A DNA stretch of 64,000 bases from Ascarosepion bandense (taxonomy: Eukaryota > Mollusca > Cephalopoda > Sepiida > Sepiidae): positions 3,832,501 to 3,896,500 of the forward strand of contig JBBBDQ010001186.1 of assembly GCA_037127315.1 (NCBI GenBank), written 5' to 3'. Positions 20,301-33,315 of the stretch are shown in pieces (positions within the stretch are counted from its first letter, which is position 1; each line of letters starts with the position of its first letter). A model generated the notes under the pieces. The model did not search any database, was not told where the DNA came from, and saw only the letters and a list, made by a program, of their open reading frames with translations. The position numbers and the translations under genes are program-made.

Positions 20301-23300
20301 AAGATAGAAAATGTGGAAAAAGGCTTTCGGAAAGTATTGCTTAGAACAGTGAAAGATAGAAAGTGTGGAAAATAGGCTTTCGGAAAGTATTGCTTAGATC
20401 AGCGAAAGATAGAAAGTGTGGAAAAGAGGCTTTCGGAAAGAATTGTTTAGACCAGTGAAAGATAGAAATGTGGAAAATAGGCTTTTGGAAAGTATTGCTT
20501 GGACCAGCGAAAGATAGAAAGTGTGGAAAATAGGCTTTCGGAAAGTATTGCTTAGACCAGCGAAAGATAGAAAGTGTGGAAAAGTGGCTTTCGGAAAGTA
20601 TTGCTTAGATCAGCGAAAGATAGAAAGTGTGGAAACTAGGCTTTTGGAAAGTATTACTTGAGCCAGTGAAAGATAGAAAGTGTGGAAACTAGGCTTTCTT
20701 GAAAAATATTACTTAAGACCAGCGAAAGATAGAAAGTGTGGAAAATAGGCTTTTGGAAAATATTGCTTAGACCAGCGAAAGATAGAAAGTGTGGAAACTA
20801 GGCTTTCGGAAAATATTACTAAGACCAGCGAAAGATAGAAAGTGTGGAAAATAGGCTTTCGGAAAGTATTGCTTAGACCAGCGAAAGATAGAAAATGTGG
20901 AAAATAGGCTTTCGGAAAGTATTGCTTAGATCAGCGAAGATAGAAAGTGTGGAAAATAGGCTTTCGGAAAAGATTGCTTAGACCAGTGAAAGATAGAAAG
21001 TGTGGAAAAGAGGCTTTCGGGAAGTATTGCTTAGATCAGCGAAAGATAGAAAGTGTGGAAAATAGGCTTTTGAAAGTATTGCTTAGATCAGCGAAAGATA
21101 GAAAGTGTGCAAAGGCTGCGGAAAGTATTGCTTAGACCTGCGAAGATAGAAAGTGTGGAAAAAGAGGCTTTCGGAAAGTATTGCTTAGACCAGTGAAAGA
21201 TAGAAAGTGTGGAAAAGAGGCTTTCGGAAAGTATTGCTTAGATCAGCGAAAGATAGAAAGTGGAAAAGAGGCTTTCGGAAAGTATTGCTTAGATCAGCGA
21301 AAGATAGAAAGTGTGCAAAAGAGGCTTTCGGAAAGTATTGCTTAGACCAGCGAAAGATAGAAAATGTGGAAAAGGCTTTCGGAAAGTATTGCTTAGAACA
21401 GTGAAAGATAGAAAGTGTGGAGAAAATAGGCTTTCGGAAAGTATTGCTTAGACCAGCGAAAGATAGAAAGTGTGGAAAATAGGCTTTCGGAAAGTATTGC
21501 TTAGACCAGTGAAAGATAGAAAGTGTGGAAAAGAGGCTTTCGGAATGAATTGTTTAGACCAGTGAAAGATAGAAATGTGGAAAATAGGCTTTCGGAAAGT
21601 ATTGTAGACCTGCGAAAGATAGAAAGTGTGGAAAAGAGGCTTTCGGAAAGTATTGCTTAGATCAGCGAAAGATAGAAAGTGTGGAAAAGAGGCTTTCGGA
21701 AAGTATTGTAGATCAGCGAAAGATAGAAAGTGTGCAAAGAAGGCTTTCGGAAAGTATTGCTTAGACCAGCGAAAGATAGAAAATGTGGAAAAAGGCTTTC
21801 GGAAAGTATTGCTTAGACCTGCGAAAGATAGAAAGTGTGGAAAAGGAGAGCTTCCGGAAAGTATTGCCTAGACCAGCGAAAGATAGAAAGTATCGAAAAT
21901 AGGCTTCCGGAAAGTATTGTAGACCAATTGAAAGATAGAAAGTGTGGAAAAAGAGGCTTCCGGAAAGTATTGCTAGACCAGCGAAAGATAGAAAGTGTCG
22001 AAAATAGGCTTCCGGAAAGTATTGCGCCAAACCAGTGAAAGATAGGAGTGTGGAAAAGAGGCTTTCGGAAAGTATTACTTAGACCAACCGAAGATAGAAA
22101 GTGTGGAAAATAGGCTTTCGGAAAGTATTGCTTAGACCAATGAAAGATAGAAAGTGTGGAAAAGAGGCTTTTGGAAAGTATTGCTTAGACCAGTGAAAGA
22201 TAGAAAGTGTGGAAACTAGGCTTTCGGAAAATATTACTAAGACCAGCGAAGAATAGAAAGTGTGGAAACTAGGCTTTCGGAAAATATTACTAGAGACCAG
22301 CGAAAGATAGAAAGTGTGGAAAATAGGCTTTCGGAAAGTATTGCTTAGACCAGCGAAAGATAGAAAATGTGGAAAATAGGCTTTCGGAAAGTATTGCTTA
22401 GAGCAGTGAAAGATAGAAAGTGTGGAAAAATAGGCTTTCGGAAAGAATTGCTTAGACCAGTGAAAGATAGAAAGTGTGGAAAATGAGCTTTGGAAAGTAT
22501 TGCTTAGACCAGTGAAAGATAGAAAGTGTGGAAAAATAGGCTTTTGGAAAGTATTGCTTAGACCAGCGAAAGATAGAAAGTGTGGAAAATAGGTTTTCGG
22601 AAAGTATTGCTTAGACCAGCGAAAGATAGAAAGTGTGGAAAATAGGCTTTCGGAAAATATTACTAAGACCAGCGAAAGATAGAAAGTGTGGAAAATAGGC
22701 TTTTGGAAATTGTTGCTTAGACCAGTGAAAGATAGAAAGTGTGGTAACTAGGCTTTTGGAAAGTATTGCTTAGACCAGTGAAAGATAGAAAGAGTGGAAA
22801 CTAGGCTTTCGGAAAATATTACTAAGACCAGCGAAAGATAGAAAGTGTTGGAAAATAGGCTTTTGGAAAATATTGGTTAGACCAGCGAAAGATAGAAAGT
22901 GTGGAAACTAGGCTTTCGGAAAATATTACTAAGACCAGCGAATGATAGAAAATGTGGAAAATAGGCTTTTGGAAAGTATTGCTTAGATCAGTGAAAGATA
23001 GAATGTGTGGAAAATAGGCTTTCGGAAAATATTGCTTAGACCAGCGAAAGATAGAAAGTGTGGAAACTAGGCTTTTCGGAAAATATTACTAAGACCAGCG
23101 AAAGATGAAAGTGTGGAAAATAGGCTTTTGGAAAAGTATTGCTTAGATCAGCGAGAATGAAAATGTGGAAAATAGGCTTTCGGAAAATATTGCTTAGACC
23201 AGCGAAAGATAGAAATTGTGGAAAATGAGCTTTCGGAAAGTATTGCTTAGACCAGCGAAAGATAGAAAGTGTGGAAAAGTGGCTTTCGGAAAGTATATTG

Positions 23301-26300
23301 CTTAGATCAGTGAAAGATAGAAAGTGTGGAAAATAGCCTTTTGGAAAGTATTGCTTAGACCAGCGAAAGATAGAAAGTGTGGAAAATAGGCTTTCGGAAA
23401 ATATTACTAAGACCAGCGAAAGATAGAAAGTGTGGAAAATAGGCTTTCGGAAAGAATTGCTTAGACCAGTGAAAGATAGAAAGTGTGGAAAATAGGCTTT
23501 TGGAAAATATTGCTTAGACCAGTGAAAGATAGAAAGTGTGGAAAATAGGCTTTTGGAAAGTATTGCTTAGACCAGCGAAAGATAGAAATGTGGAAAATAG
23601 GCTTTCGGAAAGTATTGCTTAGACCTGCGAAAGATAGAAAGTGTGGAAAAGAGGCTTCCGGAAAGTATTGTCTAGACCAGCGAAAGATAGAAAGTGTCGA
23701 AAATAGGCTTCAGGAAAGTATTGCTTAGACCAGTGATAGATAGAAAGTGTGGAAAAAGAGGCTTTCGGGAAGTATTGCGTAGATCAGCGAAAGATAGAAA
23801 ATGTGGAAAATAGGCTTTTGGAAAGTATTGCTTAGATCAGCGAAAGATAGAAAGTGTGCAAAAGAGGCTTTCGGAAAGTATTGCTTAGATCAGCGAAAGA
23901 TAGAAAGTGTGGAAAAGAGGCTTTCGGAAAGTATTGCTTAGATCAGCGAAAGATAGAAAGTGTGCAAAGAGGCTTTCGGAAAGTATTGCTTAGACTCGGC
24001 AGAAAAGATAGAAAATGTGGAAAAAAGGCTTTCGGAAAGTATTGCTTAGAACAGTGAAAGATAGAAAGTGTGGAAAATAGGCTTTCGGAAAGTATTGCTT
24101 AGACCAGTGAAAGATAGAAAGTGTGGAAAATAGGCTTTCGGAAAGTATTGCTTAGACCAGTGAAAGATAGAAAGTGTGGAAAAGAGGCTTTCGGAAAGAA
24201 TTGTTTAGACCAGTGAAAGATAGAAATGTGGAAAATAGGCTTTTGGAAAGTATTGCTTGGACCAGCGAAAGATAGAAAGTGTGGAAAATAGGCTTTCGAA
24301 AAGTATTGCTTGAACCAGCGAAAGATAGAAAGTGTGGAAAAGTGGCTTTCGGAAAGTATTGCTTAGATCAGCGAAAGATAGAAAGTGTGGAAACTAGGCT
24401 TTTGGAAGGTATTGCTTAGACCAGTGAAAGATAGAAAGTGTGGAAACTAGGCTTTCGGAAAATATTACTAAGACCAGCGAAAGATAGAAAGTGTGGAAAA
24501 TAGGCTTTTCGAAAATATTGCTTAGACCAGCGAAAAGATAGAAAGTGTGGAAACTAGGCTTTCGGAAAATATTATTAAGACCAGCGAAAGATGAAAAGTG
24601 TGGAAAATAGGCTTTCGGAAAGTATTGCTTAGACCAGCGAAGATAGAAAATGTGGAAAATAGGCTTTCGGAAAATATTGCTTACATCAGCGAAAGATAGA
24701 AAGTGTGGAAAATAGGCTTTCGGAAAGAATTGCTTGAACCAGTGAAAGATAGAAAAGTGTGGAAATTAAAACTTTTGAAAGTATTGCTTAGACCAGTGAA
24801 AGATAGACAGTGTGGAAAATAGGCTTTTGGAAAGTATTGCTTAGACCAGCGAAAGATAGAAAGTGTGGAAAATAGGCTTTCGGAAAGTATTGCTTAGACC
24901 TGCGAAAGATAGAAAGTGTGGAAAAGAGGCTTCCGGAAAGTATTGCCTAGACCAGCGAAAGATAGAAAGTGTCGAAAATAGGCTTCGGAAAATATTGCTT
25001 AGACCAGTGAAAGATAGAAAGTGTGGAAATGAGGCTTTCGAGGTATTGCTTAGATCAGCGAAAGATAGAAAGTGTGGAAAATGAGCTTTTTGGAAAGTAT
25101 TGCTTAGATCAGCGAAAGATAGAAAATGTGCAAAAGAGGCTTCAGAAAGTATTGCTTAGACCTGCGAAAGATAGAAAGTGTGGAAAGAAACCTTTCGGAA
25201 AGTATTGCTTAGATCAGCGAAAGATAGAAAGTGTGGAAAAGAGGCTTTCGGAAAGTGGTAGCTTAGACCAGTGAAAGATAGAAAGTGTGGAAAAGAGGCT
25301 TTCGGAAAGTATTGCTTAGATCAGCGAAAGATAGAAAGTGTGGAAAAGAAGCTTTCGGAAAGTATTGCTTAGATCAGCGAAAGATAGAAAGTGTGCAAAG
25401 AGGCTTTCGGAAAGTATTGCTTAGACCAGCGAAAGATAGAAAATGTGGAAAAAGGCTTTCGAGAAGTATTGCTTAGAACAGTGAAAGATAGAAAGTGTGG
25501 AAAATAGGCTTTCGGAAAATATTGCTTGAACCCGGCAGAAAGATAGAAAGTGTGGAAAAGAGGCTTTCGGAAAGTATTGCTAGATCAGCGAAAGATAGAA
25601 AGTGTGCAAAAGAGGCTTTCGGAAAGTATTGCTTAGACCAGCGAAAGATAGAAAATGTGGAAAAAAGGCTTTCGGAAAGTATTGCTTAGACCTGTGAAAG
25701 ATAGAAAGTGTGGGAAAAAAGCAGGCTTCCGGAAAGTATTGCCTAGACCAGCGAAAGATAGAAAGTGTCGGAAAATAGGCTTCCGGAAAGTATTGCTTAG
25801 ACCAGTGAAAGATAGAAAGTGTGGAAAAGAGGCTTCCGGTATTGCCTAGACCATGAAAGATAGAAAGTGTCGAAAATAGGCTTCCGGAAAGTATTGCTTA
25901 GACCAGTGAAAGATAGAAAGTGTGGAAAAGAGGCTTTCGGAAAGTATTGCTTAGACCAGCGAAAGATAGAAAGTGTGGAAAATAGGCTTTTGGAAAGTAT
26001 TGCTTAGACCAGTGAAAGATAGAAAGTGTGTGTGAAAGAGGCTTTTGGAAAGTATTGCTAGACCAGTGAAAGATAGAAAGTGTGAAACCAGGCTTTCGGA
26101 AAATATTACTAAGACCAGCGAAAGATAGAAAGTGTGGAAATCTAGGCTTTCGAAAATATTACTAGAGACCAGCGAAAGATAGAAAGCGTGGAAAATAGGC
26201 TGGAAAGTATTGCTTAGACCAGCGAAAGATAGAAAATGTGGAAAATAGGCTTTCGGAAAGTATTGCTTAGAGCAGTGAAAGATAGAAAGTGTGGAAAATA

Positions 26301-29300
26301 GGCTTTCGGAAAAAAAAGAATTGCTTAGACCAGTGAAAGATAGAAAGTGTGGAAAATAGGCTTTGGAAAGTATTGCTTAGACCAGTGAAAGATAGAAAGT
26401 GTGGAAAATAGGTTTTTGGAAAGTATTGTTAGACCAGCGAAAGATAGAAAGTGTGGAAAATAGGTTTTCGGAAAGTATTGCTAGACCAGCGAAAGATAGA
26501 AAGTGGGAAAATAGGCTTTCGGAAAATATTACTAAGACCAGCGAAAGATAGAAAGTGGAAAATAGGCTTTTTTGGAAATTGTTGCTTAGACCAGTGAAAG
26601 ATAGTGTGGTAACTAGGCTTTTGGAAAGTATTGCTTAGACCAGTGAAAGATAGAAAGAGTGGAAACTAGGCTTTTGGAAAATATTACTAAGACCAGCGAA
26701 AGATAGAAAGTGTTGGAAAATAGGCTTTTGGAAAATATTGGTTAGACCAGCGAAAGATAGAAAGTGTGGAAACTAGGCTTTCGGAAAATATTACTAAGAC
26801 CAGCGAATGATAGAAAATGTGGAAAATAGGCTTTTGGAAAGTATTGCTTAGATCAGTGAAAGATAGAATGTGGAAAATAGGCTTTCGGAAATATTGTTTA
26901 GACCAGCGAAAGATAGAAAGTGGAAACTAGGCTTTCGGAAAATATTACTAAGACCAGCGAAAGATAGAAAGTGTGGAAAAATAGGCTTTTTGGAAAGTAT
27001 TGGTTGATCAGCGAAAGATAGAAAATGTGGAAAATAGGTTTTCGAAAACATTGCTTAGACCAGCGAAAGACAGGAAATTGTGGAAAACAGGCTTTCGGAA
27101 AGTATTGCTTAGACCAGCGAAAGATAGAAAGTGTGGAAAAGTGGTTTTCGGAAAGTATTGCTTAGATCAGTGAAAGATAGAAAGGAAAATAGCCTTTTGG
27201 AAAGTATTGCTTAGACCAGCGAAAGATAGAAAGTGTGGAAAATAGGCTTTCGGAAAATATTACTAAGACCAGCGAAAGATAGAAAGTGGAAAATAGGCTT
27301 TCGGAAAGAATTGCTTAGACCAGTGAAAGATAGAAAGTGTGGAAAATAGGCTTTTGGAAGGTTGCTTAGACCAGTGAAAGATAGAAAGTGTGGAAAAATA
27401 GGCTTTTGGAAAGTATTGCTTAGACCAGCGAAAGATAGAAATGTGGAAAATAGGCTTTCTTGAAAGTATTGCCGACCTGCGAAAGATAGAAAGTGTGGAA
27501 AAGAGGCTTCCAAAAAGTATTGTCTAGACCAGCGAAAAAGATAGAAAGTGTCGAAAATAGGCTTCCGGAAAGTATTGCTTAGACCAGTGATAGATAGAAA
27601 GTGTGGAAAAGAGGCTTTGGGAAGTATTGTTTAGATCAGCGAAAAGATAGAAAATGTGGAAAATAGGCTTTTGGAAAGTATTGCTTAGATCAGCGAAAGA
27701 TAGAAAGTGTGCAAAAGAGGCTTTCGGAAAGTATTGTTTAGATCACAGAAAGATAGAAAGTGGAAAAGAGGCTTTCGGAAAGTATTGCTTTAGATCAGCG
27801 AAAGATAGAAAGTGTGCAAAAGAGGCTTTCGGAAAGTATTGTTTAGACCAGCGAAAGATAGAAAATGTGGAAAAAAGGCTTTCGGAAAGTATTGCTTAGA
27901 ACAGTGAAAGATAGAAAGTGTGGAAAATAGGCTTTCGGAAAGTATTGCTTAGACCAGTGAAAGATAGAAAGTGTGGAAAGGCTTTCGAAAGTATTGCTTA
28001 GACCAGTGAAAGATAGAAAGTGTGGAAAAGAGGCTTTGGAAAGAATTGTTTAGACCAGTGAAAGATAGAAATGTGGAAAATAGGCTTTTGGAAAGTATTG
28101 CTTGGACCAGCGAAAGATAGAAAGTGTAGGAATCTTTTCGAAAAGTATTGCTTAGACCAGAAAGATAGAAAGTGTGGAAAAGTGGCTTTCGGAAAGTATT
28201 GCTTAGATCAGCGAAAGATAGAAAGTGTGGAAACTAGGCTTTTGGAAGGTATTGCTTAGACCAGTGAAAGATAGAAAGTGTGGAAACTAGGCTTTCGGAA
28301 AATATTACTAAGACCAGCGAAAGATAGAAAGTGTGGAAAATAGGCTTTTCGAAAATATTGCTTAGACCAGCGAAAGATAGAAAGTGTGGAAACTAGGCTT
28401 TCGGAAAATATTACTAAGACCAGCGAAAGATAGAAAGTGTGGAAAATAGGCTTTCGGAAAGTATTGCTTAGACCAGCGAAAGATAGAAAATGTGGAAAAT
28501 AGGCTTTCGGAAAATATTGCTTACATCAGCGAAAGATAGAAAGTGTGGAAAATAGGCTTTGGAAAGAATTGCTTAGACCAGTGAAAGATAGAAAGTGTGG
28601 AAATTAGGCTTTTGGAAAGTATTGCTTAGACCAGTGAAAGATAGACAGTGTGGAAAATAGGCTTTTGGAAAGTATTGCTTAGACCAGCGAAAGATAGAAA
28701 GTGTGGAAAATAGGCTTTCGGAAAGTATTGCTTAGACCTGCGAAAGATAGAAAGTGTGGAAAAGAGGCTTCCGGAAAGTATTGCCTAGACCAGCGAAAGA
28801 TAGAAAGTGTCGAAAATAGGCTTCCGGAAAGTATTGCTTAGACCAGTGAAAGATAGAAAGTGTGGAAATGAGGCTTTCGGGAAGTATTGCTTAGATCAGC
28901 GAAAGATAGAAAGTGTGGAAAATAGGCTTTTGGAAAGTATTGCTTAGATCAGCGAAAGATAGAAAATGTGCAAAAGAGGCTTCCAGAAAGTATTGCTTAG
29001 ACCTGCGAAAGATAGAAAGTGTGGAAAAGAGGCTTTCGGAAAGTATTGCTTAGATCAGCGAAAGATAGAAAGTGTGGAAAAGAGGCTTCCGGAAAGTATT
29101 GCTTAGATTAGCGAAAGATAGAAAGTGTGGAAAAGAGGCTTTCGGAAAGTATTGCTTACATCAGCGAAAGATAGAAAGTGTGCAAAAGAGGCTTTCGGAA
29201 AGTATTGCTTAGACCAGCGAAAGATAGAAAATGTGGAAAAAAGGCTTTCGGAAAGTATTGCTTAGAACAGTGAAAGATAGAAAGTGTGGAAAATAGGCTT

Positions 29301-30500
29301 TCGGAAAGTATTGCTTAGACCAGCGAAAGATAGAAAGTGTGGAAAATAGGCTTTTGGAAAGTATTGCTTAGACCAGTGAAAGATAGAAAGTGTGGAAACT
29401 AGGCTTTCGGAAAATATTCCTAAGACCAGCGAAAGATAGAAAATGTGGAAAATAGGCTTTTGGAAAATATTGCTTAGACCAGCGAAAGATAGAAAGTGTG
29501 GAAACTAGGCTTTCGGAAAATATTACTAAGACCAGCGAAAGATAGAAAGTGTGGAAAATAGGCTTTCGGAAAGTATTGCTTAGACCAGCGAAAGATAGAA
29601 AATGTGGAAAATAGGCTTTCGGAAAGTATTGCTTAGAGCAGTGAAAGATAGAAAGTGTGGAAAATAGGCTTTCGGAAAGAATTGCTTAGACCAGTGAAAG
29701 ATAGAAAGTGTGGAAAATAGGCTTTTGGAAAGTATTGCTTAGACCAGTGAAAGATAGAAAGTGTGGAAAATAGGCTTTTGGAAAGTATTGCTTAGACCAG
29801 CGAAAGATAGAAAGTGTGGAAAATAGGCTTTCGGAAAGTATTGCTTAGACCAGCGAAAGATAGAAAGTGTGGAAAATAGGCTTTCGGAAAATATTACTAA
29901 GACCAGCGAAAGATAGAAAGTGTGGAAAATAGGCTTTTGGAAATTATTGCTTAGACCAGTGAAAGTTAGAAAGTGTGGTAACTAGGCTTTTGGAAAGTAT
30001 TGCTTAGACCAGTGAAAGATAGAAAGAGTGGAAACTAGGCTTTCGGAAAATATTACTAAGACCAGCGAAAGATAGAAAGTGTTGGAAAATAGGCTTTTGG
30101 AAAATATTGGTTAGACCAGCGAAAGATAGAAAGTGTGGAAACTAGGCTTTCGGAAAATATTACTAAGACCAGCGAAAGATAGAAAGTGTGGAAAATAGGC
30201 TTTTGGAAAGTATTGCTTAGATCAGCGAAAGATAGAAAGTGTGGAAAAGTGGCTTTCGGAAAGTATTGCTTAGATCAGCGAAAGATAGAAAGTTTGGAAA
30301 ATAGCCTTTTGGAAAGTATTGCTTAGACCAGCGAAAGATAGAAAGTGTGGAAAATAGGCATTCGGAAAATATTACTAAGACCAGCGAAAGATAGAAAGTT
30401 TGGAAAATAGGCTTTTGGAAAGTATTGCTTAGACCAGCGAAAGATAGAAAGTGTGGAAAATAGGCTTTCGGAAAGTATTGCTTAGATCAGCGAAAGATAA
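17310..30500 (+). repeat. 53-bp satellite array, family A (about 240 copies)
   Basis: A head-to-tail array with a 53-bp period. Each monomer contains GCTTAGACCAGCGAAAGATA, then GAAAGTGTGGAAAATAGGCT, then TTCGGAAAGTATT. The plus strand is strongly purine-rich. The first ~230 bp (17,310-17,545) are degenerate monomers that also carry family B features (GAGCAACGG, AAGAAGACT). They are separated from the main array (from about 17,625) by a short unrelated stretch. Higher-order structure and a 3.85-kb internal duplication are present. Open frames in the array are by-products of a period not divisible by three. No CENP-B-like box was obvious. Confidence 0.97.
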
Positions 30501-30534
30501 AATATTTGGAATAAAGACTTGCAAAGCGCAGAGC

Positions 30535-30850
30535 AAAATTGGTCCTTTACGCATAAGAATTTATAATTACTTGCTCTTGGTAAGTGCTGGTCTTAATAGT
30601 AAAAAGTGCAATTCTTTTATTTCCAATTTGTTCAAACGATTTTCTTTACTTAGTCTATTTAAATTTAATAATTGATGATTGTCAATGTCGGTAAATAATG
30701 CAATCCTGACTGGCAAATTGCAGCTGTTTTATATTAATCGTTTCGTCTTGTTTAATTTGATTTAAAAATTCATTAGTTTTCGTCTGTTTCCGGGTGGCCT
30801 CGTGTCTTTTAGGCTGCTAACTTCCGAAGATGCATTAAAATAGATAGATT
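30535..30850 (+). repeat. Dispersed sequence next to satellite A, shared with right flank of satellite B
   Basis: TTTACGCATAAGAATTTATA, GGTAAGTGCTGGTCTTAA, TTGTCAATGTCGGTAAATAA, CGTCTGTTTCCGGGTGGCCT and GATGCATTAAAATAGA occur in this order and recur at 40,024-40,345. No coding content recognised. Confidence 0.85.
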
Positions 30851-30971
30851 TGTAAGGGTAACAGACTTAAACATTTGTTAAACTTAATCACTGTGAAATT
30901 CGGATGCCTTCTTAAGGTGAATTCGGCTAATGTCCGAAATCCTTTCCTTTGCTCTTGCTGAAACTATTAGT

Positions 30972-31200
30972 ATATGACAGTATCACTCTATTTACATTAT
31001 TCAGACTGTTGTCTTCATCTTTGTTGCCATTTCTACGACATTTCGGCCGTTGTATACTCCAGACTTCTTCAGGTGCTAGGAATTTCGAACCGAAGAAGGC
31101 CGGAGAGTACAAAGGCCGAAACATTGTACTAATGGCAACAAAGATGAGGACAATAGTCCGAATAATGTAAATACTGTAAATACTACCTCATCTCAGAAAT
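30972..31200. repeat. PLE-like terminal repeats in head-to-head inverted arrangement
   Basis: The minus strand of 30,972-31,088 and the plus strand of 31,080-31,200 are copies of the same sequence. It contains a CTGAAGAAG-like start, a GGCCGAAA box, ATGGCAACAAAGATGA, and GTCCGAATAATGTAAATA. The join is at GGAATTTCGAACC. Similar sequence occurs at 40,785-41,165, 45,305-45,600 and 58,140-58,350. CTGAAGA followed by GGCCGAAAC is the look of PLE pseudo-LTRs, but the hammerhead core is imperfect here. Confidence 0.6.
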
Positions 31201-31317
31201 ATAGACAAAAGACAGTATCAGTATTCCATTTTTCAAAGATTTTGAAAATTTGATGGTTCTGGATATTCCCAACACGCACTTCCTTCAATATTTGTCTATA
31301 ATTCCCCAGGGTACATG

Positions 31318-31523
31318 TCAGTCAGTCAGTTAAGTGCCATACGTGATACACGCATGGGCGATCATGTCCCGAAAAAGATATGGCTGACTGAGCAGATTTT
31401 CCCGCAGTAGGTTGCCATTACTTTCTGCGGTAGGCTGGTTGCCAACCAAGATTATAGAAACCAATCTGTTCAGTTCGATGGAGAAGACCCGGATTAATAC
31501 TTTTCCCAGGGTTATTTGCGCGA
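31318..31523 (-). mobile_element. tRNA-derived SINE, head missing
   Basis: Tail (CAGTCAGTCAGTTAAGTGCC) through body to TTATTTGCGCG. The tRNA-derived head is lost. The hairpin is slightly degenerate (TGTCCCGAAAAAGATA). Confidence 0.9.
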
Positions 31524-31599
31524 TTTCATTTTTTATTTTTTTATTTTTTTCACTTCAAACCCGACTGGAAATTTGGAAAATCGTGGTACGAATAATCAT

Positions 31600-32440
31600 G
31601 AAAATACAGTTTATAATTCCTATACCATCCATCAACTAACTAAAACACACAAAGTAAAGTTGCACACCCGCAAAATCAGATTCAAACGACTAAAAGCATT
31701 TTGGAAAAACCCAACTTAGAAAAAGTTCACAGGTCAGTGTGAAAAGCAAAATTCTGGATCCTGATTGGATAGTAAAAAGAAAATTCATATTACGACGTCA
31801 TTCAAACGTTTTTTTACAGCTAAAGAAGAAAATGACTCTGGAAGCCGGTCACATGACTGAATTTCACAATATGGGAGCGGTTAGCTGACGGACCTCGTGA
31901 CAATGAAACAAAATAAATTTCACTACACGCCACTCGGACGTAGGGGCGCGCCACAGATTCATTCGACCTCTTATTCCAGCTTTCTTTTCTTTGTTTTCAC
32001 ACCACGAGAGAGTAACAACAACAACAGGACTCGTTAAGTACAATTTGTTTTACTTCCTCTCTCACTCTGTCAGGAACCTACCAAAAAGAGGAAGGAACAA
32101 AAGGAGATTTTACATTCTGCTACTATACAACCATGAACTCTAAACTTCTGTGGGCATTTTAAGTACCGACATTTCTCTTTGAACAATTTTAACTACAAAG
32201 CTGCATGCATTTTGTCAATGAACATTTTTCTTCTCACAAATATGTTATAATGTTCGGTTAACAAAATTTCACTTTCTTCTTAGACTTTTGTCATTCTGTT
32301 AATAAATATTTGCTTTAATGTACACTCGAAATATTTTATCCTTTCACATTTCAACATCCAAACTTCTTATATTTAAATTATGGGGACTTCATACGTGTTT
32401 GGCACAAGGCTAATTTACCAGGTATCACCGAGGCCCCAAC
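31600..32440 (-). repeat. Dispersed ~0.8-kb repeat, inverted copy of 57,395-58,110
   Basis: On the minus strand this matches 57,395-58,110: GGTAAATTAGCCTTGTG-like start, GTACATTAAAG, GAAAAATGTTCA, CATGTGACCGGC, TTTTTCCAAAATGCTTTTAG and ACTTTACTTTGTGTGTTTTA. No protein recognised. LTR-like length, but the ends are not defined. Confidence 0.75.
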
Positions 32441-32544
32441 AAGTTTAAAGGAAATAAGCTGCAATTGGTTTCAATAAAAATTAGGTGGAAAATTAATTAT
32501 AAAAAGAGATAAGAAACATTCAGTTCTTTTTTCTTTTTAATAAT

Positions 32545-33150
32545 TTCACCCCAGGCAAAGCAGTTTTACGGCCACTGGTGCACAGGGGTTTACATAGGGG
32601 GAAAGTGATGAGAAAGAGGAGTTAGTTATAGGGAATGTCAGGAGGCGGGTAATAGAAGGATGAGAATACTGATGTGATTGGTGTGGAGTGGATGGTGAAA
32701 AGAGCTTAAGAGAAAGGAGTTAGTGAGATAGGAGATGACTGTTGACCTTACATCTAAATTGTTGGAGATTGTAGCTGTCGGGAAAGCAAGTAAACGAAAG
32801 GGAATTCCACAGGCCGGAAGTGCGAGAAAAAAAAAGCTGTTAGAGTAGAAATTGCGGTTACATTTTATCGGTTTCACTGTAAACGGGTGAGACCTAGTTG
32901 CTAGGCTAGTAGCTCGAGTAAATTCATACATAAGGGGCACCATTGAGCTAAGTTCATTGGAGCAGAAGCCGTGAAAATATTTGTAGAAGAGACACAGGGA
33001 AGCCACATCACGCCGGTGAGAGAGCGACTGCAGCTGAACTGCAATGTCGGTATCGATCATATTACAATCATATTACGATCATATTTGTCAAGAATCCCGA
33101 GGTGAATAGCAGGGACACCCGACAAGATATGGCAGCAGTCCATGGCCGTA
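32545..33150 (-). mobile_element. CR1/Jockey-like LINE, 3' end
   Basis: A 140-codon minus-strand frame reads QLQSLSHRRDVASLCLFYKY, SSMVPLMYEFTRAT, SLATRSHPFTVKPIKCNRNF and FYSNSFF, the C-terminal block of the family. It is followed at lower coordinates by the family tail. Upstream (33,060-33,150) the sequence encodes HILSGVPAIHLGILDK, then a short local duplication of CATATTACAATCATATTACG replaces the expected residues. Truncated and inactive. Confidence 0.88.
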
Positions 33151-33267
33151 TCTGACTACCGGGCACACCAGGCACACCGGGCACGGGTCCGGGCCGATCC
33201 GTGCAATCATAATGAAAATCCGGGCAAGGAAGAATGTCTTCGTCAGAAATCAAACTAAATAATTCAC

Positions 33268-33269
<2 letters not shown>

Positions 33270-33312
<43 letters not shown>

Positions 33313-33315
33313 AAA
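33270..33315. repeat. (GAAA)n microsatellite
   Basis: About 11 tetranucleotide units. Confidence 0.97.

Noticed and set aside
17640..30675. Many 60-100 codon open frames with repeated KVLLRSAKDRKCGKE-like peptides, and minus-strand FLSFAGLSN-like peptides
   Set aside because: They come from cycling through the three frames of a 53-bp satellite. Indels move them between frames freely and there is no conserved start or end.
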